DNA from: Methanococcoides methylutens MM1
Lineage (GTDB): Archaea; Halobacteriota; Methanosarcinia; Methanosarcinales; Methanosarcinaceae
Assembly: GCF_000970325.1 (NCBI RefSeq)
Contig: NZ_CP009518.1
Location: 1,860,001 to 1,924,000, forward strand
Length of the DNA: 64,000 bases
Reading direction: 5' to 3'
Part shown: piece by piece, positions 8,794 through 18,402 of the stretch
How positions within the stretch are numbered: the stretch's first letter is position 1
How the letters are laid out: each line of letters starts with the position of its first letter
Program-made: the position numbers and the translations under genes
The notes under the pieces: model-generated
The model's input: only the letters and a program-made list of their open reading frames with translations
What the model was told of the DNA's origin: nothing
The model's database searches: none

Positions 8794-9960
8794 ATGGTAT
8801 GTCGTCACTGCCTGTTAATAACTACAATAGCCATTCTGGTACTGGCTTCGATCGCATCCTTTGCCGTATCCGACATGGTAGATCCCCAGGACATACAGGA
8901 ACTGCCCATACTCAGCTACTTTGCATCCGACAGGTCAGATCAGTTGATAGATTCCGAAGAGCTGACAGTTCCAAAGGTAATCTATGAAAAAGCTGACCGT
9001 CTGGAAGAAAAGCCCCGGTCCACTTCAACACGTGCCCCTGCCCTGGGAATTGCCACCTCATATTACTATACTAATTTCTATGAAAATAATCCTGCAACAA
9101 TAGAACTTGTCGTTGAGAACAGGGAAGATAAGCCCATTTTCATCTATAGCTATGGAGTACAGCTGAATAACGGAAAGTTCATGGGACAGGAAGCAGGTTA
9201 CACGATCGAAACAAATGAAAAGAAAAGTATCGGATTTATCTGTCTTGACATACCTGAAGATGTTGATTCCATGGACCTTAAGATCGGGTTTGGAATACTT
9301 GCACAAACAAGCTCAGAGCAATGGTACGATTATGGAACACAGTACCTGGAAGAGATCAGCATTGAGGTTATGCCTGCAGTCAATGAGACAATTGTTGAAT
9401 ACAAGTCCAACGAAGAACCTCTGTTCACTATCACAAATGACAAGGTAGACCCCCGAAGCGAGAATGTGCGTGCTCTTGCCGCTTCCGGTGCAATGGAATA
9501 TCCGGGAGAGTACAATATATACCAGGTGTGCTCGCTTTTCGACCATGTGAAGAGCAATATCAAATACATGACCGACCCTCGCGGAGAGGATTACTGGGCC
9601 ACGCCTGACGAAACACTGAAAGTAAGCGCAGGGGATTGCGATGATTCTGCAATCCTGCTCTCTTCACTTATAGAAGCAATCGGTGGAAGTAGCCGTATGT
9701 ACTTCACCGACACTCATGCCTTTGCCACCGTGTATATCGGAAAAGGAGAAGTTGCAAAGGAGAACATCGATGCAGTGAAAAAATACTATGGCTGTGTTCC
9801 TGTGTATTATACAACTGATGAATACGGGTCCTGGCTCATACTGGACACAACATCCGGACTCTATGCAGGTGACCTGCCTGCAGGAGCAGTTCCAACGGAT
9901 GATTCCTGGATCTTTACGGATACTGAAACAGTCAATATAATAGATATCATTCCTGACTGA
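8794..9960 (+). CDS. Exported transglutaminase-like (cysteine protease fold) protein
   Basis: A 388-residue protein with an N-terminal hydrophobic signal or anchor (LLITTIAILVLASIASFAV, residues 7-25), a beta-rich middle region and a C-terminal transglutaminase-like domain. The expected Cys-His-Asp triad is visible as GDCDDSAILLSSLIEAIGG, DTHAFATVYIG and WLILDTTSG. It probably acts outside the membrane as a protease or cross-linking enzyme; the substrate is unknown. It sits tightly between pth2 and truD (11 bp before truD), a link that is likely transcriptional rather than functional. Confidence 0.8.
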   Translation: MVCRHCLLITTIAILVLASIASFAVSDMVDPQDIQELPILSYFASDRSDQLIDSEELTVPKVIYEKADRLEEKPRSTSTRAPALGIATSYYYTNFYENNPATIELVVENREDKPIFIYSYGVQLNNGKFMGQEAGYTIETNEKKSIGFICLDIPEDVDSMDLKIGFGILAQTSSEQWYDYGTQYLEEISIEVMPAVNETIVEYKSNEEPLFTITNDKVDPRSENVRALAASGAMEYPGEYNIYQVCSLFDHVKSNIKYMTDPRGEDYWATPDETLKVSAGDCDDSAILLSSLIEAIGGSSRMYFTDTHAFATVYIGKGEVAKENIDAVKKYYGCVPVYYTTDEYGSWLILDTTSGLYAGDLPAGAVPTDDSWIFTDTETVNIIDIIPD

Positions 9961-9971
9961 AGGAGAAAAAC

Positions 9972-11291
9972 ATGTATAACGTCCCACCTGTAGAAGAACA
10001 GATCGGAATTGATCTTTACACTAGCAATACTCCCGGAATAGGAGGAGCCCTACGTCGCCAGATAGAGGATTTCAGGGTCATTGAGATCACGAACCGTGAA
10101 GAAGGAGATAAGGGAAAACACACTATTGTCGAACTTACCAAGCACAATTGGGAAACGCACCACCTGATAAGGGACATCTCAAGGATACTCGGGATCAGCC
10201 AGAAACGCATCGGTTTTGCAGGCACCAAAGACAAGAGAGCTGTTACTACGCAGAAGATCAGTTTCTATGATGTTACTGAGGAAAAAATAGAGAGTATAAA
10301 CCTCAAGGATGTTGAACTAAAGGTGATTGGCAGGTCGAACAGAAACATCGGGCTCGGAGACCTTACCGGAAACGAGTTCATCATAACTGTAAGAGAGATC
10401 GATATCGGCAGGGATGAGCTGCAAAGCAGGATGCAGGAAACAACAGATTTCATTAAAGAACAGGGAGGAGTACCCAATTTCTTTGGAATACAGCGTTTCG
10501 GGGCATTAAGACCTATCACACATGTAGTCGGAGAATCCATTGTAAGGGGAGACATCGAAAAAGCCGCCATCGATTACATAGCAGCTGCATATCCAGGTGA
10601 GCCGGAAGAGACAAGGGAAGTGCGTGAAATGGTCTTCAATAGCAGGGATTATGTAGAAGGCCTGAAGGCCTACCCGGTGCAACTTAGGTATGAGCGTGCC
10701 ATGATGCATCATCTGGTCTCAAACCCAGAGGATTTTGCCGGAGCTTTTGAAACAGTACCAATGAACATCAGAAAGATGTTCGTCCACGCATACCAGTCAT
10801 ACATTTACAATACCATCATTTGCCAGCGTATTGAGAAAGGTCTGCCACTAAACCGTGCTGTTGTGGGAGATATCGTCTGTTTCAAGAACAAGGAGGGACT
10901 GCCGGACAGTTCCCGCATTGAGCAGGTAACTGAAGACAACATTGATGGTATGAACAACCTCATCAAAAGGAAACGGGCGTTCGTAACGGCACCACTTGTC
11001 GGCTATGATACACAGATGGCTTCCGGAGTACCGGGAGAGATCGAACGGAATGTACTGGAAGAACTAGATGTGCCTCTTGAAGGGTTTAAGGTCCCCACAA
11101 TGGATAAAATGGCATCAAAGGGACTTCGCCGGGAGATTCTTCTTGGAGTTGATCCAAACTACACGATCAACGAAGATGAGATCAATGCCGGGAAATTCAG
11201 CGTTACACTTGATTTCAGCCTCCCGAAGGGAAGCTATGCTACAACCGTTCTCAGGGAGTATATGAAGGTTGAGCCTTCAAGGATGAGCTGA
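9972..11291 (+). CDS. truD: tRNA pseudouridine(13) synthase TruD
   Basis: Converts U13 of tRNA to pseudouridine. The 439 residues show the TruD-specific catalytic block RIGFAGTKDKRAVTTQ, with the Asp of GTKDK expected as nucleophile, then NRNIGLGDLTGNEF and GGVPNFFGIQRFG, and the TRUD insertion domain in the second half. A GGAG ribosome site precedes the ATG at 9972. It closes the mptN-pth2-transglutaminase-truD run. Confidence 0.95.
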   Translation: MYNVPPVEEQIGIDLYTSNTPGIGGALRRQIEDFRVIEITNREEGDKGKHTIVELTKHNWETHHLIRDISRILGISQKRIGFAGTKDKRAVTTQKISFYDVTEEKIESINLKDVELKVIGRSNRNIGLGDLTGNEFIITVREIDIGRDELQSRMQETTDFIKEQGGVPNFFGIQRFGALRPITHVVGESIVRGDIEKAAIDYIAAAYPGEPEETREVREMVFNSRDYVEGLKAYPVQLRYERAMMHHLVSNPEDFAGAFETVPMNIRKMFVHAYQSYIYNTIICQRIEKGLPLNRAVVGDIVCFKNKEGLPDSSRIEQVTEDNIDGMNNLIKRKRAFVTAPLVGYDTQMASGVPGEIERNVLEELDVPLEGFKVPTMDKMASKGLRREILLGVDPNYTINEDEINAGKFSVTLDFSLPKGSYATTVLREYMKVEPSRMS

Positions 11292-11328
11292 TCGGACCAA
11301 GATCAAAAACAGACAGCTAAAAACTTGA

Positions 11329-11353
11329 AAATTAAAATAAAAAAGAAGAAAAG
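11329..11353 (-). terminator. T-rich terminator of pyrG
   Basis: Just after the pyrG stop the minus strand reads a run of T with scattered C (TTTTCTTCTTTTTTATTTTAA), the oligo-T type of archaeal terminator. It lies in the 74-bp gap between the convergent truD and pyrG. Confidence 0.5.
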
Positions 11354-11365
11354 GACGATGTTATA

Positions 11366-12970
11366 TCAGTCCTTTCTTTCCTTGCTCTTTTTAAGCATTG
11401 CATCCATGAATGCCTTGAAAGGTGGTGATGGCCTTCCCGGTCTTGACTTGAATTCAGGGTGGAACTGAGATGCGAAATAGAAGTCATTCTCAGGAACCTC
11501 TGCGATCTCCATCCTGTTTTTGTTCTTTCCGGAGAAGATCATGCCACATTCTTCAATGCGATCGACATAATTTGGATTTACCTCATACCTGTGCCTGTGG
11601 CGCTCGATAATTGTGGACTCTCCATAGATATTCTCTGCAAGTGAGCCTTCCCTTAAGGTTGCTTCATAATCACCAAGACGCATTGTTGCACCCATATCCA
11701 CCACATTTTCCTGTTCCGGAAGAAGGTCTATCACAGGATATGGAGTGTCCTCGTCGAACTCGCTGCTGTTCGCGCCTTCAAGTCCGGCCACATTCCTTGC
11801 AAACTCTACCACAGCAAGCTGCATTCCGAGACAGAGTCCGAGATATGGGATATTGTTCTCCCTTGCAAATTTGATAGAGAGGATCTTACCTTCAGTACCA
11901 CGTTCACCGAATCCGCCCGGAACAAGGATACCGTCAAAGCCGGCTAGATTTTCGACAGCTTCAGGATCATCATCGAACGCTTCAGCATCGAACCAGGTTA
12001 CATCAAACTTGCAGCCGGATTCAATAGCACCGTGCTTGAGGGATTCCACAATACTGATATAAGAATCTTCAAGGTGGGTGTATTTTCCAACAATAGCAAC
12101 CTTTACATGACCAGACGGGTTGTTCATCCTCTGGACCATTTCTTTCCACTTTGCATCTTCTGTCGTGGGCTTGACAAGGTCAAGTTTCTTTAAAAGGAAC
12201 TCACTGAGGCCTTCGTTCTCGAGCTGGAGTGGAACTTCATAGATGTCAGCAGAATCGTGGGCACTGATGACGGCTTCCTCTGGGACATCACAGAAAAGGG
12301 CGATCTTGGAACGGGTGCTTTCCATAAGAGCACTCTTGCATCTTGCAACAATTACATGTGGAGTAAGACCAAGTTCCCTTAGCTCTTTTACAGAATGCTG
12401 TGTTGGTTTGGTTTTCTGGTCACCCTGTGAATCCATAGGAACCAGTGTTACATGAAGGAATGCGATGTTCTCAGGGGACTCTTCCCTGTACATCTGCCTC
12501 ACTGCCTCGAGGAATGGCATGCTCTCTATATCACCAACGGTACCACCAACCTCTATGAGACAGACATCAGCACCGCTCTTTGCTGCTACCCTTCGGATCC
12601 TTTCCTTAATCTCATTGGTTATGTGAGGAATGATCTGTACGGTCTTGCCCAGGTATTCTCCCCTGCGCTCTTTGTTGATCACAGACTGGTAGACCTTACC
12701 CGTGGTAAGGTTGTGGTCCCTGGTGAGTTCGGTATCAAGGAAACGTTCATAGTTTCCAAGATCCAGATCCACCTCACCACCGTCCTTCAGGACATAGACC
12801 TCACCGTGCTGATAAGGGCTCATGGTACCTGCATCAATGTTGATGTAGGGGTCGATCTTTATGGCTGTGACATTGTAGCCTTTGTTTTTAAGATTCCTTC
12901 CGACAGAAGCTGTGGTGATCCCTTTTCCCAGACCACTCATAACTCCACCGGTTACGATGATATATTTCAT
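11366..12970 (-). CDS. pyrG: CTP synthase
   Basis: Makes CTP from UTP, ATP and glutamine. The 534 residues hold the synthase domain, starting [16 protein letters not shown] with its P-loop, and a C-terminal class I glutamine amidotransferase with GLCLGMQ (Cys nucleophile) and [11 protein letters not shown] (His and Glu of the triad). Length is normal. It is convergent with truD. The next gene upstream on the same strand, a membrane protein, ends 15 bp before the pyrG start, so the two may share a transcript. Confidence 0.97.
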   Translation of the reverse strand: MKYIIVTGGVMSGLGKGITTASVGRNLKNKGYNVTAIKIDPYINIDAGTMSPYQHGEVYVLKDGGEVDLDLGNYERFLDTELTRDHNLTTGKVYQSVINKERRGEYLGKTVQIIPHITNEIKERIRRVAAKSGADVCLIEVGGTVGDIESMPFLEAVRQMYREESPENIAFLHVTLVPMDSQGDQKTKPTQHSVKELRELGLTPHVIVARCKSALMESTRSKIALFCDVPEEAVISAHDSADIYEVPLQLENEGLSEFLLKKLDLVKPTTEDAKWKEMVQRMNNPSGHVKVAIVGKYTHLEDSYISIVESLKHGAIESGCKFDVTWFDAEAFDDDPEAVENLAGFDGILVPGGFGERGTEGKILSIKFARENNIPYLGLCLGMQLAVVEFARNVAGLEGANSSEFDEDTPYPVIDLLPEQENVVDMGATMRLGDYEATLREGSLAENIYGESTIIERHRHRYEVNPNYVDRIEECGMIFSGKNKNRMEIAEVPENDFYFASQFHPEFKSRPGRPSPPFKAFMDAMLKKSKERKD

Positions 12971-12985
12971 GTGGATTCAACTACC

Positions 12986-13663
12986 TCATTCATTATTAAA
13001 TATTGGAAGTTTTATTAACAGATAAGCAACTAAAGACGTGAACAGTATTGTAAAAGCCAATGAAGTATAAAAGTCGATCTCAAACCCGACCTCTATATCG
13101 GCACCTGATACAAAACGTATAGCCAGATAGATCAGAGATAAAATAATAATTACTGCAAAAACAAATACAAGATTACGTGAATTCACTGTCCGCATAAAAG
13201 CCTCAGAGATCCCGGGGAACATATCAGAGATCTGCCTCCCTTTTTCATAACTGTCCTTTCCGGAAATTACAGGAGCAGGTGATGAGAGTCTTTCGTCTAT
13301 TTCTATAGGCACAGGACCATCCTCCGGGTCAGCCATACCGATCTTTACAGTGAAACTTTCAGTTTTTGAACCATAGCCCACTGTGACAAAGATCTTGCCC
13401 TTGTTCAGGAGACGCCCGTCAAAAGGGATACGTGCAATGACAGGTACATATTCTTCATGTGAAACGTAAGGGTTGTCTTCCAAAAATGTCAGGTTGTCAT
13501 GAAGCCCGTCACTGGCAGACAGGTGTACATGGGTCGGGGATCCGTAATTTATTATCACGATCTCAAAACTGTTCTCACCGCCGGGAGATAAGGGAATCTC
13601 CAATACATCGGATTCAAATTCAATGGAATTAACACCAAGACGGTTTATATGTACCTGTTGCAA
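12986..13663 (-). CDS. Membrane protein with an N-terminal beta domain, unknown function
   Basis: A 225-residue protein I do not recognise. Residues 1-110 look like an extracytoplasmic-type beta domain (PLSPGGENSFEIVIINYGSPTHVHLS). After a linker come two hydrophobic helices at about 165-185 (LVFVFAVIIILSLIYLAI) and 200-220 (SLAFTILFTSLVAYLLI). No N-terminal signal peptide is evident. It lies between a Trm112-like gene and pyrG on the same strand with short gaps. Confidence 0.7.
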   Translation of the reverse strand: MQQVHINRLGVNSIEFESDVLEIPLSPGGENSFEIVIINYGSPTHVHLSASDGLHDNLTFLEDNPYVSHEEYVPVIARIPFDGRLLNKGKIFVTVGYGSKTESFTVKIGMADPEDGPVPIEIDERLSSPAPVISGKDSYEKGRQISDMFPGISEAFMRTVNSRNLVFVFAVIIILSLIYLAIRFVSGADIEVGFEIDFYTSLAFTILFTSLVAYLLIKLPIFNNE

Positions 13664-13686
13664 GTGTAATCAGCCTCGCTATAAGA

Positions 13687-13869
13687 TTATTCCCTGAGAT
13701 CAGGAGGGAGCATATTAGGAATGCCATCCTCAATAGGGAAATACTCGTCACATTTAGAACAATAAAGTGTTCCCGAGATAATTTCCTTTTCATCTTCCTT
13801 TGAGATATTCAGAACAAGGTCTCCTTTACATATGGGACACGCCAGAATATCCATGAGATCTTTCTTCAT
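13687..13869 (-). CDS. Trm112-like zinc protein
   Basis: A 60-residue protein with CPICKG near the N-terminus and CSKCDEYFPIEDGIPNMLP near the C-terminus, the layout of the Trm112p-like family. Family members are small activators bound to methyltransferases that modify tRNA, rRNA or release factors. The zinc site appears complete (CX2C and CX2C). The gene starts a short minus-strand run with the membrane protein and pyrG. Which methyltransferase it would activate is not visible here. Confidence 0.85.
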   Translation of the reverse strand: MKKDLMDILACPICKGDLVLNISKEDEKEIISGTLYCSKCDEYFPIEDGIPNMLPPDLRE

Positions 13870-13984
13870 TTACGATCACCAGACAAAAAAGTATTGCACA
13901 TCATATCAAGGTTTTGGTTTTTCAAAAGAACGTAATGACTTCATTCAAATAGATTAATTTACAAGTTATTATCATTATAGGGTT

Positions 13985-14926
13985 ATGTTCGAGCTGCTTA
14001 TAAGAGTGCTTGATTTTGCACTCCCTGTGATCGCCACCATATTTGTGGGCCTTTTTGGAACAGGGTTGCTTATTGAAATGGGACTTATGCAAAAGTTCTC
14101 AAGGTTCACAGAACCTCTTTTCAGGCACACTCACCTCCCGCAAGCCTGTGCCTCTGCGTTTCTTGTATCACTTGGGTCCACCGTAGCAGCGAACAGCATG
14201 GTTGTGAAAATTAAGGACGAAGGCTGTCTTGATGAACGTGAGACAATGCTTTGTGCAGTCCTTAACAGCACACCGGCATACATCCGGGAGATCCTTACAT
14301 ATCAGATCCCGATCGTACTTCCTGCACTTGGTCCTGTGGTTGGAGGATTCTACGTAATGGTCTTCATACTCAGTGCCTTTGTGAAGGTATCTATTGTTAT
14401 AATACTGAGCAGGATATGGTTCCGGGAGCATACATGCTCCGTACCAAAGGCAGAGCCAACAGAGCGGCCCCACATCAAAGATGCTATGAGAAAAGCATTC
14501 AAAAGGCAAAAACGTCTCTTCACGAAGATAGCTGTTATCTACTTAACAATGACAACACTGATATTTGCCCTGAGGGAAAGAGGTGCTTTCGAGGTTTTCA
14601 GCGTTCTCCCCCTTGCAGACATATTCGGCATACCACCGGAAAGCATAATCCCGCTCACCACATACGTTGCCAGTCCGATACTGGGAGTATCACTGCTTGG
14701 ACCAATGATCAGCGATGGTGGCATCTCATACCTGCAGGCGATGATAGTGCTTATGCTCGGAAGTATGTTCATGCTGCCAATATTCAGTGTCAGGGCGATA
14801 ATTCCACGTTATGTATCTATTTTCGGCCCAAGGATCGGATTAAGGATCGTAGCATTCTCAACCGGGATAAGCATGACTATCAGGTTCATTCTCCTTATCA
14901 TATTGCTATCCATAGCAAGAATATGA
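13985..14926 (+). CDS. Nucleoside recognition (Gate) domain membrane protein
   Basis: A 313-residue integral membrane protein with about eight hydrophobic helices and the Gate-family pattern: VSLGSTVAANSMVVKIKDEG and later ATYVASPILGVSLLGPMISDGG. Relatives include spore maturation proteins and transport-linked proteins; the substrate is unknown. A charged cytoplasmic loop with PHIKDAMRKAFKRQKRLF lies between the halves. Single gene, facing the end of the fpo operon. Confidence 0.78.
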   Translation: MFELLIRVLDFALPVIATIFVGLFGTGLLIEMGLMQKFSRFTEPLFRHTHLPQACASAFLVSLGSTVAANSMVVKIKDEGCLDERETMLCAVLNSTPAYIREILTYQIPIVLPALGPVVGGFYVMVFILSAFVKVSIVIILSRIWFREHTCSVPKAEPTERPHIKDAMRKAFKRQKRLFTKIAVIYLTMTTLIFALRERGAFEVFSVLPLADIFGIPPESIIPLTTYVASPILGVSLLGPMISDGGISYLQAMIVLMLGSMFMLPIFSVRAIIPRYVSIFGPRIGLRIVAFSTGISMTIRFILLIILLSIARI

Positions 14927-15068
14927 TAGGTACCGATGAAACAGGAAATGATCAGATAGAAAAAGGTCCAAAGTTATCTACTGAGATGAAACTATAATTC
15001 TCCATGAAATGATCTATTGGAAAATAACAACCATAGGGATAAAGGCTAATTAGAAGCAACAATTAATT

Positions 15069-15108
15069 TTAAAAAAAGAAGAAAAGAAAGGTCAGTAATA
15101 CTGACCTT
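15069..15108 (-). terminator. Terminator of the fpo operon
   Basis: A 21-bp near-perfect palindrome (AAGGTCAGTA/TACTGACCTT, 15088-15108) overlaps the end of fpoO. On the minus strand it is followed by TTCTTTTCTTCTTTTTTT, giving a hairpin plus T-run. Confidence 0.75.
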
Positions 15109-15458
15109 CAGTGATGTTCACCAAGCAGTTCATCCTTATTTTCGTAGGCATCACTGCTTTGTTCAAGGCATTTCATGCAGATCTTCTTTCTCTCAAGCTC
15201 ATAGCCCTTTGAGAAGGATGGGATATTGATCTCCACATCCTGTAACTGTCCATCTGCACCGCAAAGGTCACATTTACCAAATGTGCCGGTTGCCTTGTTC
15301 TCAATAGCCTCGTCATATGCCTTCTTAGCATTCTCAAGACAGCCGCTGCAAAGACCCTTCCATACACCTTCAGGATAGGATTGCTCAAACTTTGGAGCAA
15401 ATACCCTTACAGGGCATACTGTTGGAATTGCTACTCCGCAAAGGTCACAATCTGCCAT
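15108..15458 (-). CDS. fpoO: F420H2 dehydrogenase subunit FpoO
   Basis: Small protein (116 residues) specific to the methanogen Fpo complex. It has paired cysteine motifs: CDLCG near the N-terminus, CSGCL, a second CDLCG in the middle and CMKCL. An iron-sulfur or zinc role is usually assumed. It is the last gene of the operon and starts 2 bp after fpoN ends; the operon terminator overlaps its stop codon. Confidence 0.9.
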   Translation of the reverse strand: MADCDLCGVAIPTVCPVRVFAPKFEQSYPEGVWKGLCSGCLENAKKAYDEAIENKATGTFGKCDLCGADGQLQDVEINIPSFSKGYELERKKICMKCLEQSSDAYENKDELLGEHH

Positions 15459-15459
15459 T

Positions 15460-16911
15460 TTACATACCTCCAGGGATCAATACTTTTGCGGCTTCCATTG
15501 CCATGTTCACGAATGGTTCTGGCCAGATACCGATTGCCAGTACACCTGCAACTGCTACGAGCAATGCAACGACGTATGGAATTGGTTCTGAGACCTTCTC
15601 GCCCTCTGCTGGCATAGCATACATGTATCTTACCACTCTAGCGTAGTAATACAGTGAAAGTGCGCTGTTAAGGATAGCGATCACTGCAAGCCAGACAAGT
15701 CCTGATTCAATTGTTGATGAGAACAGGACGAACTTGCTCATGAAACCTGCTGTTGGTGGAATACCGGAAAGTGCCAGTACAAAGACTGTCAGGGAGAGTG
15801 CTGTAATTGGCATTCTCTTACCAAGACCCTTGAAGCTGTCAAGGTGGTCAGCTTTCAGTATATCCTTGTTCTCTGATGTTGCCATGTAGACCACAGCAGC
15901 TGTTGCAATGAAAGCTCCTGCTTTCATGAAACCGTGTGATAGTGCATAGAGGATACCACCAGTGAGTGCCATTGGGGTCATGACCACAAGTGCCATTGTG
16001 ATATATCCTGCCTGTGCAAGGGATGAGTAAGCAAGCATGCGCTTTACACTGGTCTGTGACAATGCTACGATGTTACCGTAGGTCATTGTAATCACTGCAA
16101 GAATGGCGAATGCCATCTGCCAGTCTGCCTGGAGGGCAATAAGACCTGTGATGAAGACCTTGAAAGCTGCAACGAATCCCATCTTCTTGGAACCGGCTGC
16201 CAGAAGTGCGGATACCACTGAAGGTGCACCCTGATAGGTGTCAGGTGCCCACATGTGGAATGGTACAAGAGCGATCTTGAAACCAAATCCTGCGATGAGC
16301 AGTACAAGGGAAAGAATTCCCATTGGACTGCTTGTAAGCAGGCCCATGTTCTGGGCAATTGCCTCAATGTTAGTAGTACCTGTTGTACCGTAAACGTATC
16401 CGATACCAAGCAGCAGCAGAGCAGCTGAAAGTGAACCAATGATGAAGTACTTCATTGCTGCTTCTGTGGATGCAGGGTTCTTCTTCTCGAAACCTGCAAG
16501 ACCGTATGTTGCAAGACTTGCAAGCTCGAATGCAACGAAGAGTACCATGAGATCATTTGCTGATGCTACCATCATCATACCGATGGTTGCGAAGAGCGTA
16601 AGAGCATAGAACTCATCAGTATTACCATTCCCATCAGTGTATTTGATGGCTGCTATGGACACAAGTGTCGCAACTGTCAGGAACACGAGTTTGAAGAACT
16701 GTGAAAGTGCATCAATGCTCAGTGAGTTTGAGAACATGACCGCTGTGGTGCCAAAGCTGTTCAGTGTGAACAGCAGGGCAACAAGACAGCCAAGTGTTGC
16801 TATGTATCCGAGTATTTTCTTAGACTGGCCTGAAAGGAACAAACCCATCAGTACTATTGCGAGTCCTGTTACCAGGAGCGTTATTTCAGGTGCGAGTAAC
16901 ATTAGATCCAT
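15460..16911 (-). CDS. fpoN: F420H2 dehydrogenase subunit FpoN (NuoN-like)
   Basis: Antiporter-like proton-pumping subunit of the membrane arm, 483 residues with about 14 hydrophobic helices. The proton-transfer residues of the Mrp/NuoN family are present in SEAAMKYF-type and GFGFKIALVPFHMWAPDTYQGAP segments, and the discontinuous helix region GSKKMGFVAAFKV is visible. A GTGAGGT ribosome site precedes the ATG, three bases after fpoM ends. It works in oxidation of F420H2 with methanophenazine. Confidence 0.97.
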   Translation of the reverse strand: MDLMLLAPEITLLVTGLAIVLMGLFLSGQSKKILGYIATLGCLVALLFTLNSFGTTAVMFSNSLSIDALSQFFKLVFLTVATLVSIAAIKYTDGNGNTDEFYALTLFATIGMMMVASANDLMVLFVAFELASLATYGLAGFEKKNPASTEAAMKYFIIGSLSAALLLLGIGYVYGTTGTTNIEAIAQNMGLLTSSPMGILSLVLLIAGFGFKIALVPFHMWAPDTYQGAPSVVSALLAAGSKKMGFVAAFKVFITGLIALQADWQMAFAILAVITMTYGNIVALSQTSVKRMLAYSSLAQAGYITMALVVMTPMALTGGILYALSHGFMKAGAFIATAAVVYMATSENKDILKADHLDSFKGLGKRMPITALSLTVFVLALSGIPPTAGFMSKFVLFSSTIESGLVWLAVIAILNSALSLYYYARVVRYMYAMPAEGEKVSEPIPYVVALLVAVAGVLAIGIWPEPFVNMAMEAAKVLIPGGM

Positions 16912-16914
16912 ACC

Positions 16915-18402
16915 TCACACCCCCATTACAGCCATAAGGCTGACAATCTTCTCTGAATTCGTTATCATCATATCCAGCACCGGACTTGGGTTCAGTCCAA
17001 AGTACAGTACAAGCAGGGCGATGATTCCCATGGACAATGTCTGGTAGGACGAAATATCCACGATCTCACCAAGCTTTTCATTGAAAGTACCGAACATTGC
17101 CCTCTGCAATGCCCAGAGGTGATATGCTGCTGTAATTACGATTGCCAGCAGGGCGATTATCACATAGGTTGGCACATTAATGAAACTGAATGTCAGCACA
17201 AGGAACTCTGCAATGAAACCGGTAAGGCCAGGCAGACCAAGTGATGCCATGAATCCGAGTACCATGATCACTGTAAGCTTTGGCATCTTCTGTGCAAGAC
17301 CACCAAGTTCGTTGATGATCCTTGTACCTGTTGCAGTCTGTATCACACCACATGACATGAACATGATGCTCATGATAAGTCCGTGTGAGAACTGCTGGAA
17401 CATTGCACCGGATACTGAAAGGCTCACAAGACCAGCACAACCGAGGGTAACGTATCCCATGTGACTGATACTGGAGTATGCGATCATTCTCTTGAGATCC
17501 TTCTGTGCAAGTGCAAGGAATGCACCGTAGAGGATGCTCACTGCACCAAGTGCTCCCATGATAGTGATCATGAGACTTGGAGTTGCTGTGAATGGTAACA
17601 TTGGAAGCATTACCCTGAACAGACCATATCCACCGATCTTAAGAAGGATGAATAGTACACTGCCTGCTGTTGGTGCTTCGGAATATGCATCCGGCAACCA
17701 GGAGTGGAATGGTACTACAGGAAGTTTCACAATGAATCCAAAGAGCAATGCAAGGAATATTGCATCCCTGAGGCCGCCGGATTCAAAGAACTGGAACTGG
17801 CTAATAAGGTGTGCCATGTCCATGTTCGGGGATCCTGTGATAGACCATGCGTTGAAGTACAGACCAAAGATACCCAGAAGCATCACAAGGGATGCGACGT
17901 GAGTGTAGATGAAGAACTTGATTGCTGCATGCTTCTTGTTGGAACCACCCCAGATGTTCACCATGAAGAACAATGGTACGAGGGTAAGCTCCCAGAAGAT
18001 ATAGAATATAAAGAAGTCAAGTGCTACGAAAACACCAATGACTGCTCCCTGCATTGCAAGTATCAGACCATAGAACCTGTTAGGTGCTGACCTGACATCA
18101 TCCCATGTGTAGATGATCAACAGTGGGATAACAATAGCATTGAGCAATATAAGAGGCATGGAAACGCCATCAACACCAAGGTGATAGCTGATACCAAGTG
18201 ATGGGATCCAGTTTGCCATTTCCTCAAACTGCATAGCTGCTGTCGTACTGTCGAATGAGAAGTACATGTAGAGTGTCAGGACCAGTGTGATCAGAGTACC
18301 CACTAAAGCGGATATCCTTGCCTGTTCCCTTGTTTTTGTTAAGAATGTCACGGCTGAGAACAAAATTGGAATCAGCACGATCAAAGATAATATTGGTAAC
18401 AT
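16915..18402 (-). CDS. fpoM: F420H2 dehydrogenase subunit FpoM (NuoM-like)
   Basis: Second antiporter-like subunit, 495 residues, about 14 transmembrane helices. Typical NuoM blocks are FYIFWELTLVPLFFMVNIWGG with the conserved Glu, GFIVKLPVVPFHSWLPDAYSEAPTAGS (shown only in part) with its Lys and His, and AQKDLKRMIAYSSISHMG. The start codon overlaps the fpoL stop as TAATG, evidence of translational coupling. Confidence 0.97.
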   Translation of the reverse strand: MLPILSLIVLIPILFSAVTFLTKTREQARISALVGTLITLVLTLYMYFSFDSTTAAMQFEEMANWIPSLGISYHLGVDGVSMPLILLNAIVIPLLIIYTWDDVRSAPNRFYGLILAMQGAVIGVFVALDFFIFYIFWELTLVPLFFMVNIWGGSNKKHAAIKFFIYTHVASLVMLLGIFGLYFNAWSITGSPNMDMAHLISQFQFFESGGLRDAIFLALLFGFIVKLPVVPFHSWLPDAYSEAPTAGSVLFILLKIGGYGLFRVMLPMLPFTATPSLMITIMGALGAVSILYGAFLALAQKDLKRMIAYSSISHMGYVTLGCAGLVSLSVSGAMFQQFSHGLIMSIMFMSCGVIQTATGTRIINELGGLAQKMPKLTVIMVLGFMASLGLPGLTGFIAEFLVLTFSFINVPTYVIIALLAIVITAAYHLWALQRAMFGTFNEKLGEIVDISSYQTLSMGIIALLVLYFGLNPSPVLDMMITNSEKIVSLMAVMGV